Positions 1-10,479 are shown, numbered from the stretch's first letter. The stretch is 64,000 nt of DNA from Ostrinia nubilalis (GCF_963855985.1 NC_087104.1:11966001-12030000), one strand, 5' to 3'. The notes: generated by a model not told the origin, from the letters alone. Program-made: numbers and translations.

Positions 1-192
1 CGCCACAATGTAAGTTTTAATACCAGGTTTACTGACCTTGTACCGAAGGAATGGAAAGTATTAGAAAGTTACTGCCGCAGCAAAGGTGTTAATATAATAA
101 AATCGATTTTTCAACCCTCGATAACTCAAAAGTACGCAGAGATAAGTGACAAGTATCTTCGCATGAAATACTCAGAATCACTTGTTTTATAA
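1..192 (+). CDS. possible terminal coding exon, product unknown
   Basis: Reading from base 1 gives 63 sense codons ending in TAA at 190-192. The stretch has the composition of a real soluble protein, rich in Lys, Glu, Tyr and Ser, and includes FTDLVPKEWKVLESYCRS. No start codon is needed if this is the 3' exon of a gene entering from the left. I do not recognise the family. Against the call, GTAAGT at 10-15 is a perfect splice donor, so coding could instead stop at base 9, and an open frame of this length is not impossible by chance. No AATAAA lies close downstream. Confidence 0.4.
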   Translation, partial: RHNVSFNTRFTDLVPKEWKVLESYCRSKGVNIIKSIFQPSITQKYAEISDKYLRMKYSESLVL

Positions 193-1416
193 CATGTGTG
201 ATCGGCATCTTGACATCGTTAAAGAATTTCGAAAAATTGACAGAAACGTAATTTCTTCCATACAAAAAATATGTACATATTTTTTTTTACTACGAAATAG
301 ACGTCGTAGGATTGTAATATTTTTTTGCCTTATTAGTTATCATAGCAGTAACCATCAAAAAAATTTTCGTGCCTCTAGCATCAATGTCCATGTTTTATTA
401 AATCGGGACCACTGTGCGGCGGGGCGCTTCGCTGTAGGTAATTATCGGATGTACCGCGCGGAGTGAGCCAGGCCTGACAAAACACACTCGTCGCTGTTTA
501 CTCCCAAACTTTCTTTTGTAAACAGTTGAAGTTCAAATCCACTTACTTGTACGGTCAACAAAAAACGATACTGTTTTTGGAATTAATTAAGTTAAGAGCT
601 ATTTTTGACATTTTACATTTGTACAAATTGATTTATTGTCATTAAAACTTTACCTAATATAACACTTTTCTTATATTGTATATTATTTGTTTGTAGCAGC
701 GGTAGTTAAGTATAATATAACTCACTCACTCATCACGAAATCTTAGAAATTACAAGTGCTAGGAGTCTCAAATGTTGCATGGTACTCAGCGTAGGTAGAC
801 GTTTAGAACGTAGGTGCTCACTAAGACGCGATTTTGCAAAATTCAACCCCTAAGGGGGTAAAACGGGGTCCACGCGTACGAAGGCGCAGGCGGTCGCTAG
901 TCGTATACAGAGTGTTAGGTAAATGGGTATATGAGCCGACACTAGCCCATGTTAACATAATTTGCATATAAATGGTATGGTTTTAATTTTTTAAATGTTC
1001 ATTGTTCATACAAAATAAAATTTATAAAATCAGATTTTTGTATGACAATTAAAATTTAAAAAGTTCTTAAAATTTATTGAACTAATAAAATTACTGTGCA
1101 AAGGTCTCTATTAGAAAACTTTACTCTGCGTCTACAAGAATTCGTAAGCACGAACGGCAAACAAAACCTAAATACTTAAGTACACTCATGTACAGTCACG
1201 CAAAACGAATGTAAACAACGTGTCTTTAAATCTTTGAAGCTAGGTTTAAAATGCAATGAAATATTTACATTATTCTTTGTAAGTAAAGTCGACAGAAGAT
1301 TGAGATTACAGTTATTTTTGCAAAATCACACATATTACTGGATGGTTTTTTTGATACGTCAAACGTCAGCGAGACTTCAGATATGCTTTCAGATGGTATG
1401 CTATATCACGTCATAA
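193..1416. other. intergenic, one Helitron scrap
   Basis: This is AT-rich sequence with no supportable gene. Bases 800-900 are the 3' end of a Helitron, listed separately. The open frames here are short, low in complexity and unlike any protein I know. Confidence 0.6.
800..900 (+). mobile_element. Helitron 3' terminal fragment
   Basis: The run with GGGGGTAAAACGGGGTCCAC, then an acgcgtacga segment, then a GC-rich hairpin and CTAG followed by T matches the 3' ends at 49698 and 57826. Helitrons end in a short hairpin plus CTRR and insert between A and T. The 5' part is missing or unrecognisable. Confidence 0.7.
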
Positions 1417-1418
1417 AT

Positions 1419-1688
1419 ATAGACATTATGTTGACACCACCAATCAATTGACGTACTTTTTAAAACTGTCAAAACGAAACTCTCCCATAGATTTTGTATG
1501 GCACTACAAGCAAGTGACGTCACTATTTTTTCAACTCAATTAAACTACTTTTTTTCAATTACAATGCGAACAAAAATCGTAATTTACAGGTAATTTAAAA
1601 TTAATTATGTTTTTAAGACCAGTATGAAGGGTCTTTTTAAAAAAGTTGTGGTTTTTGAATTATTGGGGTATGGTGTCAAATTGTCTAT
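1419..1688. mobile_element. candidate MITE with imperfect inverted ends
   Basis: The left end ATAGACATTATGTTGACACC is mirrored on the right by GGTGTCAAATTGTCTAT, with a small gap in the pairing. The interior is AT-rich and non-coding. No clear target duplication is visible, so the superfamily is open. Confidence 0.45.
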
Positions 1689-1823
1689 TATGTCAATGTC
1701 ACCCCTCCCTTGTCGCTCCCATACCTCAGCCACTGACTGAGTTAAGCGCTAGTACCTTTGTCTAGATTAATGTGTTTATATGTTGTCGTCTGTAAATGTC
1801 CGATTTCGTCGTCATCATCGTTT

Positions 1824-1870
1824 CAGCTAAATGACGTCCACAGCTGGACAAAGGATTTCCACAGCGGCGA
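1824..1870 (-). mobile_element. RTE LINE 3' end, short fragment
   Basis: On the minus strand this reads as the last codons and 3' terminus of the RTE element, with the GTCCAGCTGTGGACGTCATT region altered. Only about 47 bases remain. Confidence 0.65.
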
Positions 1871-1934
1871 TCATTCACTTTGTCTTCTTTTCTTTATTTC
1901 CTAATTTCTTGATAGATTGTTATCGGATTTTTAA

Positions 1935-2183
1935 GGCTGAGTTGCACCATCTTACCTTAACTTTATCAAAGGTCAAAAATCTGTCAAACTCCATACAAAA
2001 ACACCAGCCCCCTTAGACAAAACGCACTTTTTGATCGAATCGAAAATCGAATCCGTCAAAACTCCATACAAAAAAGGGGCTTTTCGACCACTTTTCGACT
2101 GGTTTGCGATTATAATTTGCACTTTGTCTAGACCCACAGTTATTGTTAACGTTACGGTTAAAGTATGTTGGTGCAACTCAGCC
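1935..2183. mobile_element. PIF/Harbinger-type MITE (GGCTGAG family), long copy
   Basis: The ends are GGCTGAGTTGCACCATCTTA and its complement GTTGGTGCAACTCAGCC, flanked on both sides by TAA (1932-1934 and 2184-2186). The TWA duplication is the PIF/Harbinger signature. Other copies in this window are 80-118 bp. This one is 249 bp because a second inverted-repeat segment (TTAGACAAAACGCA facing TGCACTTTGTCTAG) sits inside it. Confidence 0.85.
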
Positions 2184-2186
2184 TAA

Positions 2187-3525
2187 GCCCTGTTGTTTTA
2201 TTAGTCTAAAATTTTTACAACCACGTTTTAAATTGGGTTACACAATTTTGCAATTCAAATTCAAATCTATTATTGAAAGCACATGGTTTACATTGTGTTA
2301 ATTGTTTTGATTGTTCAGCGTGATATAAATGAAACACTATTTATTAAATTGTATTCATCCACTCGTTTTAAAACGTGTTTGAATTATTATTTTGCTAGGT
2401 TGTTTTTTTTATTCATGAATAAAACAGTAATACCAATTACACTATTCAAACAAGACGTAGCAAAGTTCAGAATAACATTTTATAGGAAATAAATGATATT
2501 TAAAATACTTTTAAGTGCGTGGGCGTGAATTCAGTTCAGTTTGATATTAAATTGTTAGTTACTGCGTAAAAACCTTTTGATGAAATCCTCTGCATTGATG
2601 GACTGACGACAAATTGTGTCAACGCAACAAAGGAGATCCTAGTTATAAAATCGATTATGTCCAAACCATTATAGCACGAAAAACGATTAACGCTCAACAA
2701 AACACCCACGAAAAACTGATTAAGTTGAAATTGCACATATCCACAATAAAACCAATTTATCCGAGGGTGAGGGTACAATAAAAATTTAATTACCAACCAC
2801 GCAGCGGAATGACGACCCATAATAGATAATTCTTGCTGAACACAAAATTGATCAAAGCCCTCGCTTTGTTGGCATAGATTGCCTATCGAGGGTTTATTAC
2901 CAGCTTTTATTAAGCCCATTCCAAGTCTGACACCTTCCCAATTTTTCCATTTTCATGTATCAGATATTCAGGGGAGAGCTATTTCGGAATATTCGGGGCT
3001 AAACCAAGAACGGAGTCTGATTGATTAATATTTTATTCGGGCGAGGTAAGTAATCAATATGTCTGCCCATCCAATCGTTACATTATCATCATGAAAGATA
3101 GAAATCTTTACAGATCTGCGATCAGAAATATTAAAATACTTCCAAGCGAAAAAAGTTCATATTCAATCTACGACAGAGATAATAAATAATATTATATCTA
3201 ACATTCATAAAATAAATTTATATTAATAAAGTAGATGAAAGGAATCTCAATCAATTTAAATTCCAAACAATAGACAATCTTCAAACTACAAAAGGAATAA
3301 TAAATTCCATTAAAATACCTGTTTAGATGCAACGTCGCGTTTCCATTTTGCTAGAAATTTTAACACACACAAATGTTACAAGCTCTTGATTTGTAGTCCA
3401 TTACATAACAAATTCAGCTGTTTAAAAGTATTTCACTTCAGTTCAACATGGCGTAAGAGCTAGTGAATAGAGTGATGAAATATGTATGAAAACGGTTTTG
3501 TTTTCCATTCGACACAATAAACGGT
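2187..3525. other. intergenic, nothing recognised
   Basis: No gene or known repeat is supported. A 127-codon minus-strand frame at 2536-2919 is open, but it shows no domain, signal peptide or family resemblance that I can name. Confidence 0.5.
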
Positions 3526-3529
3526 TTCT

Positions 3530-3640
3530 ATTCTGACCTTTGGAAGGCGTTCGATAGAATAAGTAATTAGCCGTCTAGTTACAACTTAGTGTGTGGGATG
3601 CCGCAAGGCTGTATGTTGGGACCTTTATTTAAATTAAAAT
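3530..3640 (+). pseudogene. non-LTR retrotransposon reverse transcriptase fragment
   Basis: Two reverse transcriptase motifs can be read a short distance apart. DLWKAFDRI (from about 3534) corresponds to the DLSKAFD block that carries the first catalytic Asp. CGMPQGCMLGPLF (from about 3592) corresponds to the GVPQGSILGPLLF block. The spacer between them is much shorter than the roughly 50 residues usual in Jockey/CR1-like LINEs and holds stops, so this is an internally deleted relic. Confidence 0.7.
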
Positions 3641-3906
3641 CTTAAAAAGCTAAAGATAACTGCACATTCCTTATTTCTCTTATTTAAGGGAACAATTTAG
3701 ACCACTCTGTTCATGTTGTAGATAGGGTGTAGAGGAAATAGAGCACCCGCTCTATCAAGCAATAGCTTTCGAAACAAACGTTCCAATTTGCTTCAGGTTT
3801 CAGTGTAGCTACAGTTTAAATGCATTTGAATAAGACATAAGGGGCTTTTACAATGTTGCGGATTTTTCAAAATTCGACATTAATTTGTTTTTATTGGGTA
3901 TTTTAA

Positions 3907-4487
3907 CACTTAAGGACTCGCTAATGGGTCTAACGGACCCAGTCCTCCAATTTTTGTGTAATAACTTTAAAGTTTTGATGTTTGCGAAGTTGCCGCTCTT
4001 AGTACCTTTCAACAGCAATGCAGCACGGCCAATAGTGGTCGTACTCGTCAGATAGCTCACTGTTTGTGAGTGCTATAGACGAAAAAGGTGTTTTTAAGTC
4101 CGCTGGATCCGGTAAATAAAGTGGTTTTTTTTGTGTTCTATAATAAATTGTCATTAATTGGTAATTAGTCTAAATATACAAATCATAGTAGTATAAGAAA
4201 ATATAAAAAGTATTGTTGAAAATAATTAATTACAGAATTTTTCAAAATCAAGCCTTATTTTGCCAAAATTCCTTATTTTTTTTTAATTATTTGTTATTTA
4301 AGTACAATTCAGTAAATATTACTATTTGGTTTATTATTGCCTTTGTTTATTATCATATTATCCCTCTAATAACTAGTTTTCACTTTTTTTAAGTGTTTTT
4401 GAAAAATACATAGGATATTATATACTGGGTCCAGCGCACCCGGTAGCGAGTATGGATGTTTCAAATTAAGGCGCGAGTCCTTAAGTG
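3907..4487. mobile_element. piggyBac-like MITE with TTAA target duplication
   Basis: A perfect 15-bp inverted repeat, CACTTAAGGACTCGC facing GCGAGTCCTTAAGTG, is bounded on both sides by TTAA (3903-3906 and 4488-4491). A second inverted pair lies just inside (CGGACCCAGT facing ACTGGGTCC). The 581-bp interior is AT-rich and has no transposase. TTAA duplication is diagnostic of piggyBac-type insertion. The terminal bases are not the classic piggyBac CCYT, so the exact family is open. Confidence 0.85.
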
Positions 4488-4605
4488 TTAAGTATAGCAT
4501 TGACAACTTTGTTTTAGCTATAAATGAAAAGGTTAGCTGGTTATGACTTTTAGTTTTTAATAAATTATATTTCTGCTCAATGTTACCTTTTTTTTACTTT
4601 ATTTA

Positions 4606-4645
4606 TCATAATCATTTCAGCCACAGGACGTTCACTGCTATCTTA
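4606..4645 (-). mobile_element. RTE LINE 3' end, ATG-tailed subfamily, scrap
   Basis: On the minus strand this is the GAACGTCCTGTGGCTGAAAT terminus followed by ATGATTATGATA. Only about 40 bases remain. Confidence 0.6.
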
Positions 4646-4833
4646 CTTAAGTACTTCTACTTTTTACCTCATGTGCAGCCTTGAATCGTCCTTAAGTTTG
4701 CTGGCGAGTACTCTGACCACCAATTTTTATAAGCAATCAAAAACTAGGTAATTTTACGTTTGAATCACGTTACCGTCACGCTAATGCACGGAATAGGGAT
4801 GATGACTGGGTAATGAAATCGAAATTCTATTTA

Positions 4834-5065
4834 GTCCGCCTGACAGATAATAAAAAAACTTTGGACACATATTTTTTTATTTTTTTCATAATCGAATAAC
4901 AGTATTATATTGAGTTGAAATGTCACGTGACTTGACTTTTGAGTAAAAAAACTACTGAAGCGTGACGTAACGCGCCATTTCAACTCGATGTAGCACTGTT
5001 ATTATTTAATTACGAAAGAAAATAAACAATATGAGTCTAATATTTTCTAATTATCTGTCTGACGG
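4834..5065. mobile_element. palindromic MITE (GTCCG ends)
   Basis: GTCCGCCTGACAGATAAT at the left faces ATTATCTGTCTGACGGAC at the right. The pairing continues weakly inwards through AT-rich arms to a GTGACGTAACGC-containing centre. It resembles the element at 63756-63998 in termini and layout. Confidence 0.7.
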
Positions 5066-5362
5066 ACAAAAATAGAAATTTTGTCACCTAGCCTATTATT
5101 TATTTCTTCCTTCCTTTATTTCTTCCCGTGCCACCGTTACATAACATTTAGTCACCGTATCGATCCGGTTTTTACTGGTCCTTTGTCCTATCGTGTCAAC
5201 AGCCCTTATGTGGACGGAATGTTTGAACAAGCAAATTGCTCCCAAATTGTCGGTCTGTCCGCAAATTACTTTGCCCGCTACACACGTAACGGTTACAGTC
5301 GCGGAAGATAGAGCAAGACATTTATGGCCATGAGCTTTTCAATTTCCTTTGACTTTTATATT

Positions 5363-5607
5363 CGTTCGTTTCAGCCAAATAACGTCCACTGCTGGACAAA
5401 GGCCTCCTCCACGGTTTTCCACAATGCACGGTCCTGTCCTGCCCGCATCCAGGCTCTTCCCGCGACCTTTACTAGATCCTCGGTCCACCTAGTAGGAGGC
5501 CTGCCTACGCTACGTCTTCCAGCCCGTGGTCGCAACTCGAGAACTTTTCTGCCCCAACTGCCGCAGGAGAACCAAAGTGACCGACATAGCACATAGCTCG
5601 TAGAGAC
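5363..5607 (-). mobile_element. RTE LINE 3' end with inverted 5' segment
   Basis: Bases 5363-5558 read on the minus strand as the C-terminal RTE polyprotein, ending QQWT and followed by AACG repeats. It includes the motif GRRSVGRPPTRW. Bases 5560-5607 are the next upstream part of the same element but in the opposite orientation, with an internal loss. An inverted 5' piece joined to a normal 3' piece is the product expected of twin priming during target-primed reverse transcription. Confidence 0.85.
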
Positions 5608-5936
5608 TTTTATCTGTTTACATTTTTTTACTATCCTAGTTGATCTGTACTTGTAGGTGCCAGGTAAATATCGTTTCCAGCAAAATACTGACTTACAGTC
5701 TTAAGTTTTTATATTTATTACTCATAGTGTTGTGTTGTGTGCTAAATGTTTCTAAGTTGGATAAAGATGCAATTATATCCTAAAATTGATGTTCTGGTGA
5801 TAAGTGACGTACAGAGTGACGTCAAGGTAAACATTGTGGCATCTTAAGTAGTTATAATAAGTGTTACTCTGCTAAAAAAATGAATAACACGATGTGTTGT
5901 CGATTGCATTTAGGTAATGAAAACTTTATGAAAGTA

Positions 5937-6138
5937 CTAACTTTTGCCCGCGGTTTCACCCGCGTGAAATTTAGTTTGTCACAGATCGTCATAAATTATA
6001 GCCTATATGTTATTCTGGGTTATAAACAATAATACTGTAAAGTTTCATCAAAATCCGTTCAGTAATTTTTGCGTGAAAGAGTAACAAACATCCAGACACC
6101 CAGACATCCAAACTTTCGCATTTATAATATTAGTAGGA
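5937..6138 (-). mobile_element. non-autonomous Helitron, short
   Basis: On the minus strand it starts TCCTACTAATATTATAAATG, contains the ACTCTTTCACGCAAAAATTA run and ends in GTTAG followed by T. It shares its 5' half with 49329 and 56936. The final CTAG has become TTAG. Confidence 0.75.
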
Positions 6139-6800
6139 TTGCTTCTTCATAAACGCTCGCTCATTGAGGATTTTTGAAGGCATTTTTTTAGGTTTTTCAG
6201 ACTAAACGCAGATCATTGCTGTTTGATCATGGATTTTAATAGATAAGATGAAAGCTTCATAAAACACATTGCTTTTGAACTACAGTCGTTCATTAAAAAT
6301 CATATTTTTGTTCCTTTTAGGCACCATTTCTTCAACATTTTTCAGGGTAAAAGCTGACACTTTACCGCAGCCACAAAGATATTAAGGTTCGTTCCCTTTA
6401 TAATAATTTTGACCTTCCTCTTATCAAGAAACTAAATCGGACCTTTGTCATGGATACGGCCATTTTGTTCACTCATTTTAGGCATATTTTACTGACAGCC
6501 GCATTGTGCTCTCACTGTTTTTGAAACTTTAATACAAATTTTCGGTTCTATTTATTTAGAGGAATGCGTTTTCTAAAGTTTTGGCTAAAAAACATGTACA
6601 GTCGAAAATACATCAGATTTAACATGATGTTGGAAAGTCGTACCAAAATACTTACCATAGCTTGACGTGCCAGCGTCTGTACAATCTAGGATCAGGTTAT
6701 GAAGTCTTTGTTTCAATATAAAGCACATAAGGCTTTAGGTTTGTTGCGTGCTTATTACAATGGAATAAGTTAGCACAACATTATGATTTATGTGCCATCA
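6139..6800. other. intergenic, nothing recognised
   Basis: This is unassigned AT-rich sequence between two elements. I see no repeat, RNA gene or protein frame. Confidence 0.5.
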
Positions 6801-6808
6801 TCTGTATC

Positions 6809-7940
6809 CTCAGATCATAGAAAGAGAATAGATATGAAGTCGCGCGTAACTACAACGAGAACCAGTGTCCCCACATTTCCCCCACCACAGCTCCCACACA
6901 CACATTCAACTGTGTAAAAACAAAGCGACTGAGAGTCTACGACAACATGTGCAACCGGCTTAAAAGTGCTGTGATTGGCCAGAAGGCGTGCCTTATGGCC
7001 AATCAATGGCCGCGTGACGTGACGCACACTTTGAAAACGCTAGTGAGAGAACAAAGATAAAATGGAGTCGGCAAGATATCGATACTTTAAATCGCTAGGG
7101 GCAAGGCTCGAAACTAGTTTCACAAAATGCTTATGTATGAAAACCTTTTTATTATTATACGGTATAATAATAAAAAGGTTTTCATATTATACGTTATTAT
7201 TAATTACTATCACGCATTTACTTTTTAATTATGGCGATCTGCGTACCGCATATGTTTATCAAAAATAATGTCTATATTAGGCTTTCAACTAGCTCTTATA
7301 GTAATTACATAGTTGACAGTTACTAATTACTTCTACTGTTATTATTTTTTTTGTAAAATCTTATAATCGCAAGTAACACATCATTTTTTTATTTAAAATT
7401 ACAAAATAGAAAATTATAATTTACTTCTATTTATCGATAATAGGAAACCGCATTAGAACACGAGCACGGCACTATGTTACGACCGGCACATGCGGCCGTA
7501 CTGTGTATTTTCACACGACAGTGGATATCGGAAGAAATTAAATACATTGCACAGTAGTTGAGCATGACATAAAGTGGTTGCTAACTAAATCGTCAATGTA
7601 CAAGTGTGTTAGAATTTTTATCACCACTTATTTCGATATCGCAGTAACTGTTACGGCACTGAATTCGTTCGTAAAAATGTTTAGTTTTTTTTATTTATAA
7701 GCAAAATACCAATGGATTTGCAATACTTACATGTAGTAAATGACTCCATTGTTCCTGTAGTTCTTCGTTTCACTTGTTTTATTGCACGTAACGACGCATT
7801 ATCCAAAATATCGGAGAACATTTCCTTAGTACGACTGAATCGCGACTAACCTAGCTACGCGGCCGATGTTCGTTTCTGGGCATATCGCGGAGACACGCGC
7901 CACGCCCCCGTTTCACATCTATTCCCTTCTATGATCTGAG
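6809..7940. mobile_element. 1.13-kb DNA transposon derivative with 8-bp target duplication
   Basis: The termini CTCAGATCATAGAAAGAGAA and TTCCCTTCTATGATCTGAG are inverted copies with a few differences. TCTGTATC lies immediately outside both (6801-6808 and 7941-7948), a perfect 8-bp duplication as made by hAT and P superfamilies. The interior has no transposase frame. It carries a perfect hairpin (7137-7185) and GC-richer ends. Confidence 0.85.
7137..7185. repeat. perfect 24-bp-arm hairpin
   Basis: The arms 7137-7160 and 7162-7185 are exact reverse complements separated by one G. The left arm begins ATGAAAACCTTTTTATTATT. It lies inside the 6809-7940 element. Confidence 0.9.
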
Positions 7941-8123
7941 TCTGTATCCATGTTGGCCAAACCTTTGTTTCAATTTCCTACCATAAACCATGACATTTGA
8001 TGCAAATCTTGTGTAAATCAACTAAATAAATGCCACAGCTTGATGTACCGTCGTATCCGTATCCAAGTCGGCCAAACCTTTGGCCCAACAAAAGCCAAGA
8101 TTTCAAGCTACAACGTTATTTTA

Positions 8124-8233
8124 GGGTTCAACCAAAACAACGCGTGAAGCCTGCGAGCGCGATGGAATTAGTAGGTTCGCCATCGCCATCGTCATTGCGC
8201 ACGCAGGCTGCACGCGTTGGTTTGGTCGAACCT
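8124..8233. mobile_element. MITE with TTA duplication
   Basis: The inverted ends are about 37 bp long: left GGGTTCAACCAAAACAACGC, right GCGTTGGTTTGGTCGAACC. TTA lies on both sides (8121-8123 and 8234-8236). Related sequence with CCAAACCAACGCG and CGCGATGGCGATC occurs near 20348-20500 and 40690-40730. Confidence 0.8.
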
Positions 8234-8479
8234 TTAATAGAGTGGCTGTTCTCTCTATGCCATGGAGTAACAACGTATTAGTCTCTAGATTTGCAAACAT
8301 TTCATCATTAAGACGTGATTTCTAGCCAGAAATGTAGGTGGCGTAAATTGTTTCTAGGGAGTGGTGGAAAAAAATAGTGATCTTCCACAAACAAAAGTAG
8401 AATTACAAATACTCGTAATATCAACTTAATAAAAAGTTTGTATTTCTTTCAATTCAAGGAAAAAATATAATAGGACTAA

Positions 8480-8597
8480 GGCTGAGTTGCACCACCTAAC
8501 TTTAACCGTAACTATAACAATAACCGGTGTTTTTTGTATGGAGTTTGACAGATTTTTGACGTTTGTCAAAGTTAAAGTAAGATGGTGCAACCCAGCT
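8480..8597. mobile_element. PIF/Harbinger-type MITE (GGCTGAG family)
   Basis: This is a copy of the family seen at 1935, 35361, 38745, 42488, 57969 and 60716. The ends are GGCTGAGTTGCACCACCTAA and GATGGTGCAACCCAGCT. The flanks are TAA on the left and TTA on the right. Confidence 0.85.
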
Positions 8598-8731
8598 TTA
8601 GAATCACAGATAACATTATTTTGGTTATTGCTACTTTCCTCATCCCTTGCAAAGCTTGATGAAGAGTTTGTATAATTACTTTAAACACATAATAAATCAT
8701 GTTAAAAAATGTTTTAAGTACCTTCAAAACA

Positions 8732-9139
8732 CTTATAGATAGTGCCATCCACGAAAGAAAGAAGAAAGAAAAATCTTTATTTGACAACAACAATAGTAGA
8801 AAATAGATACATTCATAACGTGATCACATTTAGATCACAAACATCAAAAGGAGAAAGAAAAAAGGAAAAAAATAATAATAAAGTTGTCAAAAAGGCCACC
8901 CACTCAGTAACGTCTTGGCCCGTCGGCCAAGACACTGATTTTCACGAAGACGCGCCCCACCATTATTCTTTTAATATTTGAGTGTTTTAATCACACTATA
9001 ACATAAGTACACTCTAAATTATCCATGAGTGCACACGCACACTACAATAATGACGCTCGGATTGCTCGGATCAAACTCCCGCGCTACTCTCGACATAAAA
9101 TTGGTGGGGCGCGTCTTTGTGGATGGCACGATCTATAAG
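8732..9139. mobile_element. MITE (CTTATAGAT ends) interrupted by a retroposed insert
   Basis: The ends CTTATAGATAGTGCCATCCA and TGGATGGCACGATCTATAAG are inverted copies. An inner arm, GAAGACGCGCCCCACCA, faces TGGTGGGGCGCGTCTT. The left arm is cut at 8755 and resumes at 8943, so the element was whole before the insert arrived. Confidence 0.85.
8756..8942 (-). mobile_element. LINE/SINE 3' end inserted in MITE, CACGAA duplication
   Basis: The insert is flanked by CACGAA on both sides (8750-8755 and 8943-8948). On the minus strand it ends AAATAAAGATTTTTCTTTCT, a short-repeat tail typical of non-LTR retroposons. The body carries GGCCGACGGGCCAAGACG. The family is unknown to me. Confidence 0.75.
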
Positions 9140-10002
9140 TATATACCTACCTAACTTAATTACTGTGAGAGTATTTAAATTGTTCTTCAAAAAGATTGTG
9201 TTAATGATTGAATAGATTCAATAAAAGAATCTCCGATTCCAATTAAAATCACTCTCTTTGTGTTTCAGATTTTTTGAGACGCAATTTAATTCTATCACTT
9301 TCAGATTGTCTTCGGTCCTTTATTATGTATTTAATAGGATGAGTTATTTATATTAGATATCTTGTTTCTAATTTGTTTTAATTAACATCGTTTAATATCC
9401 TCTCAAAGAGAAAGAGAGAGGGAGCAAAGTCAATCTGAAGACGCTTATCTTTGCTTGAGTTATTGTAATTTACAGTCAAACAAAACTTAATTTATTGCGT
9501 AATAATGAATATTTACCGCACAATAGTAGTCGTAATAATCAAATTAATTTTGCTCTGTTCCTGAGGCAGTTTTGAACAGACCACTTTAAATGAACTGGAT
9601 CGTTTAGGGTCCGTTTTCATTGTTTGCTCAGGTTTTAATTGAAAACCAGACGTCATTGCCTTTAATAAAGTACAAAAAAATATTTAAAAAAGCTTTAGGT
9701 GGTAACTTAGTTTGAGTTTGGTTTGAAAATACTGTAATAATTATTCACTGTAAGTAGAACTATATAAGGCCACGTATATGCCGTACCTATTGGTATTTAG
9801 TGCTAAAATAATAAATAAAAATGAGATCGCTCTTAGTCGGTAAAAGTAAAAGTCTTAATTGATTTTCAGGCTTGTTTTTATAATAAAAGTTTCATTACGT
9901 TAGATCGTCAGTTTAAAAATTACAACTTCCTAGTGACAATTTACCTATAGTAAGAATAGGTATGTTATAATAGTACCTAATCTAGGAAACGGGAAACACC
10001 CA
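9140..10002. other. intergenic with a promoter-like spot
   Basis: This stretch is mostly featureless and AT-rich. TATATAAGG at 9761-9769 is followed by AAAATGAGATCGCTC (ATG at 9821) and a possible donor GTAAAAGT at 9840. That would fit a short first exon of a secreted protein, but no second exon can be found downstream. Confidence 0.35.
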
Positions 10003-10066
10003 GATGCGGGTAGCGTAGGGTCCTTGAGGGAGGCCTTTGTCTAGCAGTAGACATCATTTTTAACTA
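10003..10066 (+). mobile_element. RTE LINE 3' end, degenerate
   Basis: GATGCGGGTAGCGTAGGGTC followed by GGGAGGCCTTTGTCTAGCAG is a decayed copy of the last RTE codons. Confidence 0.7.
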
Positions 10067-10449
10067 AAAAGAATAAGATCCCTTGTAAATGACGACAGGC
10101 TTTTATTCATAATAAATAATATGTGACGTCATCGCGTCATTTTCCCGTCGTATGATGGAAACGCTCGCCCGTTTTAATGAGCCTCCGTAAATACGGGGAT
10201 TTATTGAAAACGCTCCGTCGGAACGGCGTTATATTTAACTTTTGCGACGGCTGCGAGGGAAATTAAACCTTTTTCTCTTTTTGTCATGGAAAATTAGACG
10301 GCATAAGGTAGGTCAGTGTAGTGAATTAGAGGCTTTAATTTCTCAAAGTAGCGCTTAAAGCTTTACGTGAGGTTTATTTAATGTAAAGGTAAGTAAATCA
10401 TACAAAACTGAGGTTCTGTTCATTAAATTGGTAGTCGATGCAGGTGTAA
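10067..10449. other. unassigned, GC-richer segment with CRE-like palindrome
   Basis: Bases 10118-10270 are clearly richer in CpG than their surroundings. They carry TGACGTCA (10124-10131), the palindromic cAMP-response-element core. They match none of the repeats in this window and have no long frame. They could be a conserved non-coding element or a repeat seen only once here. Confidence 0.35.
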
Positions 10450-10479
10450 ATAGGCTGTTAAAAATAGAGTTGTTAAGAT

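Noticed and set aside
2536..2919. 127-codon minus-strand frame
   Set aside because: It has no recognisable motif, signal peptide or splice context, and it is within the range of chance frames in this window.
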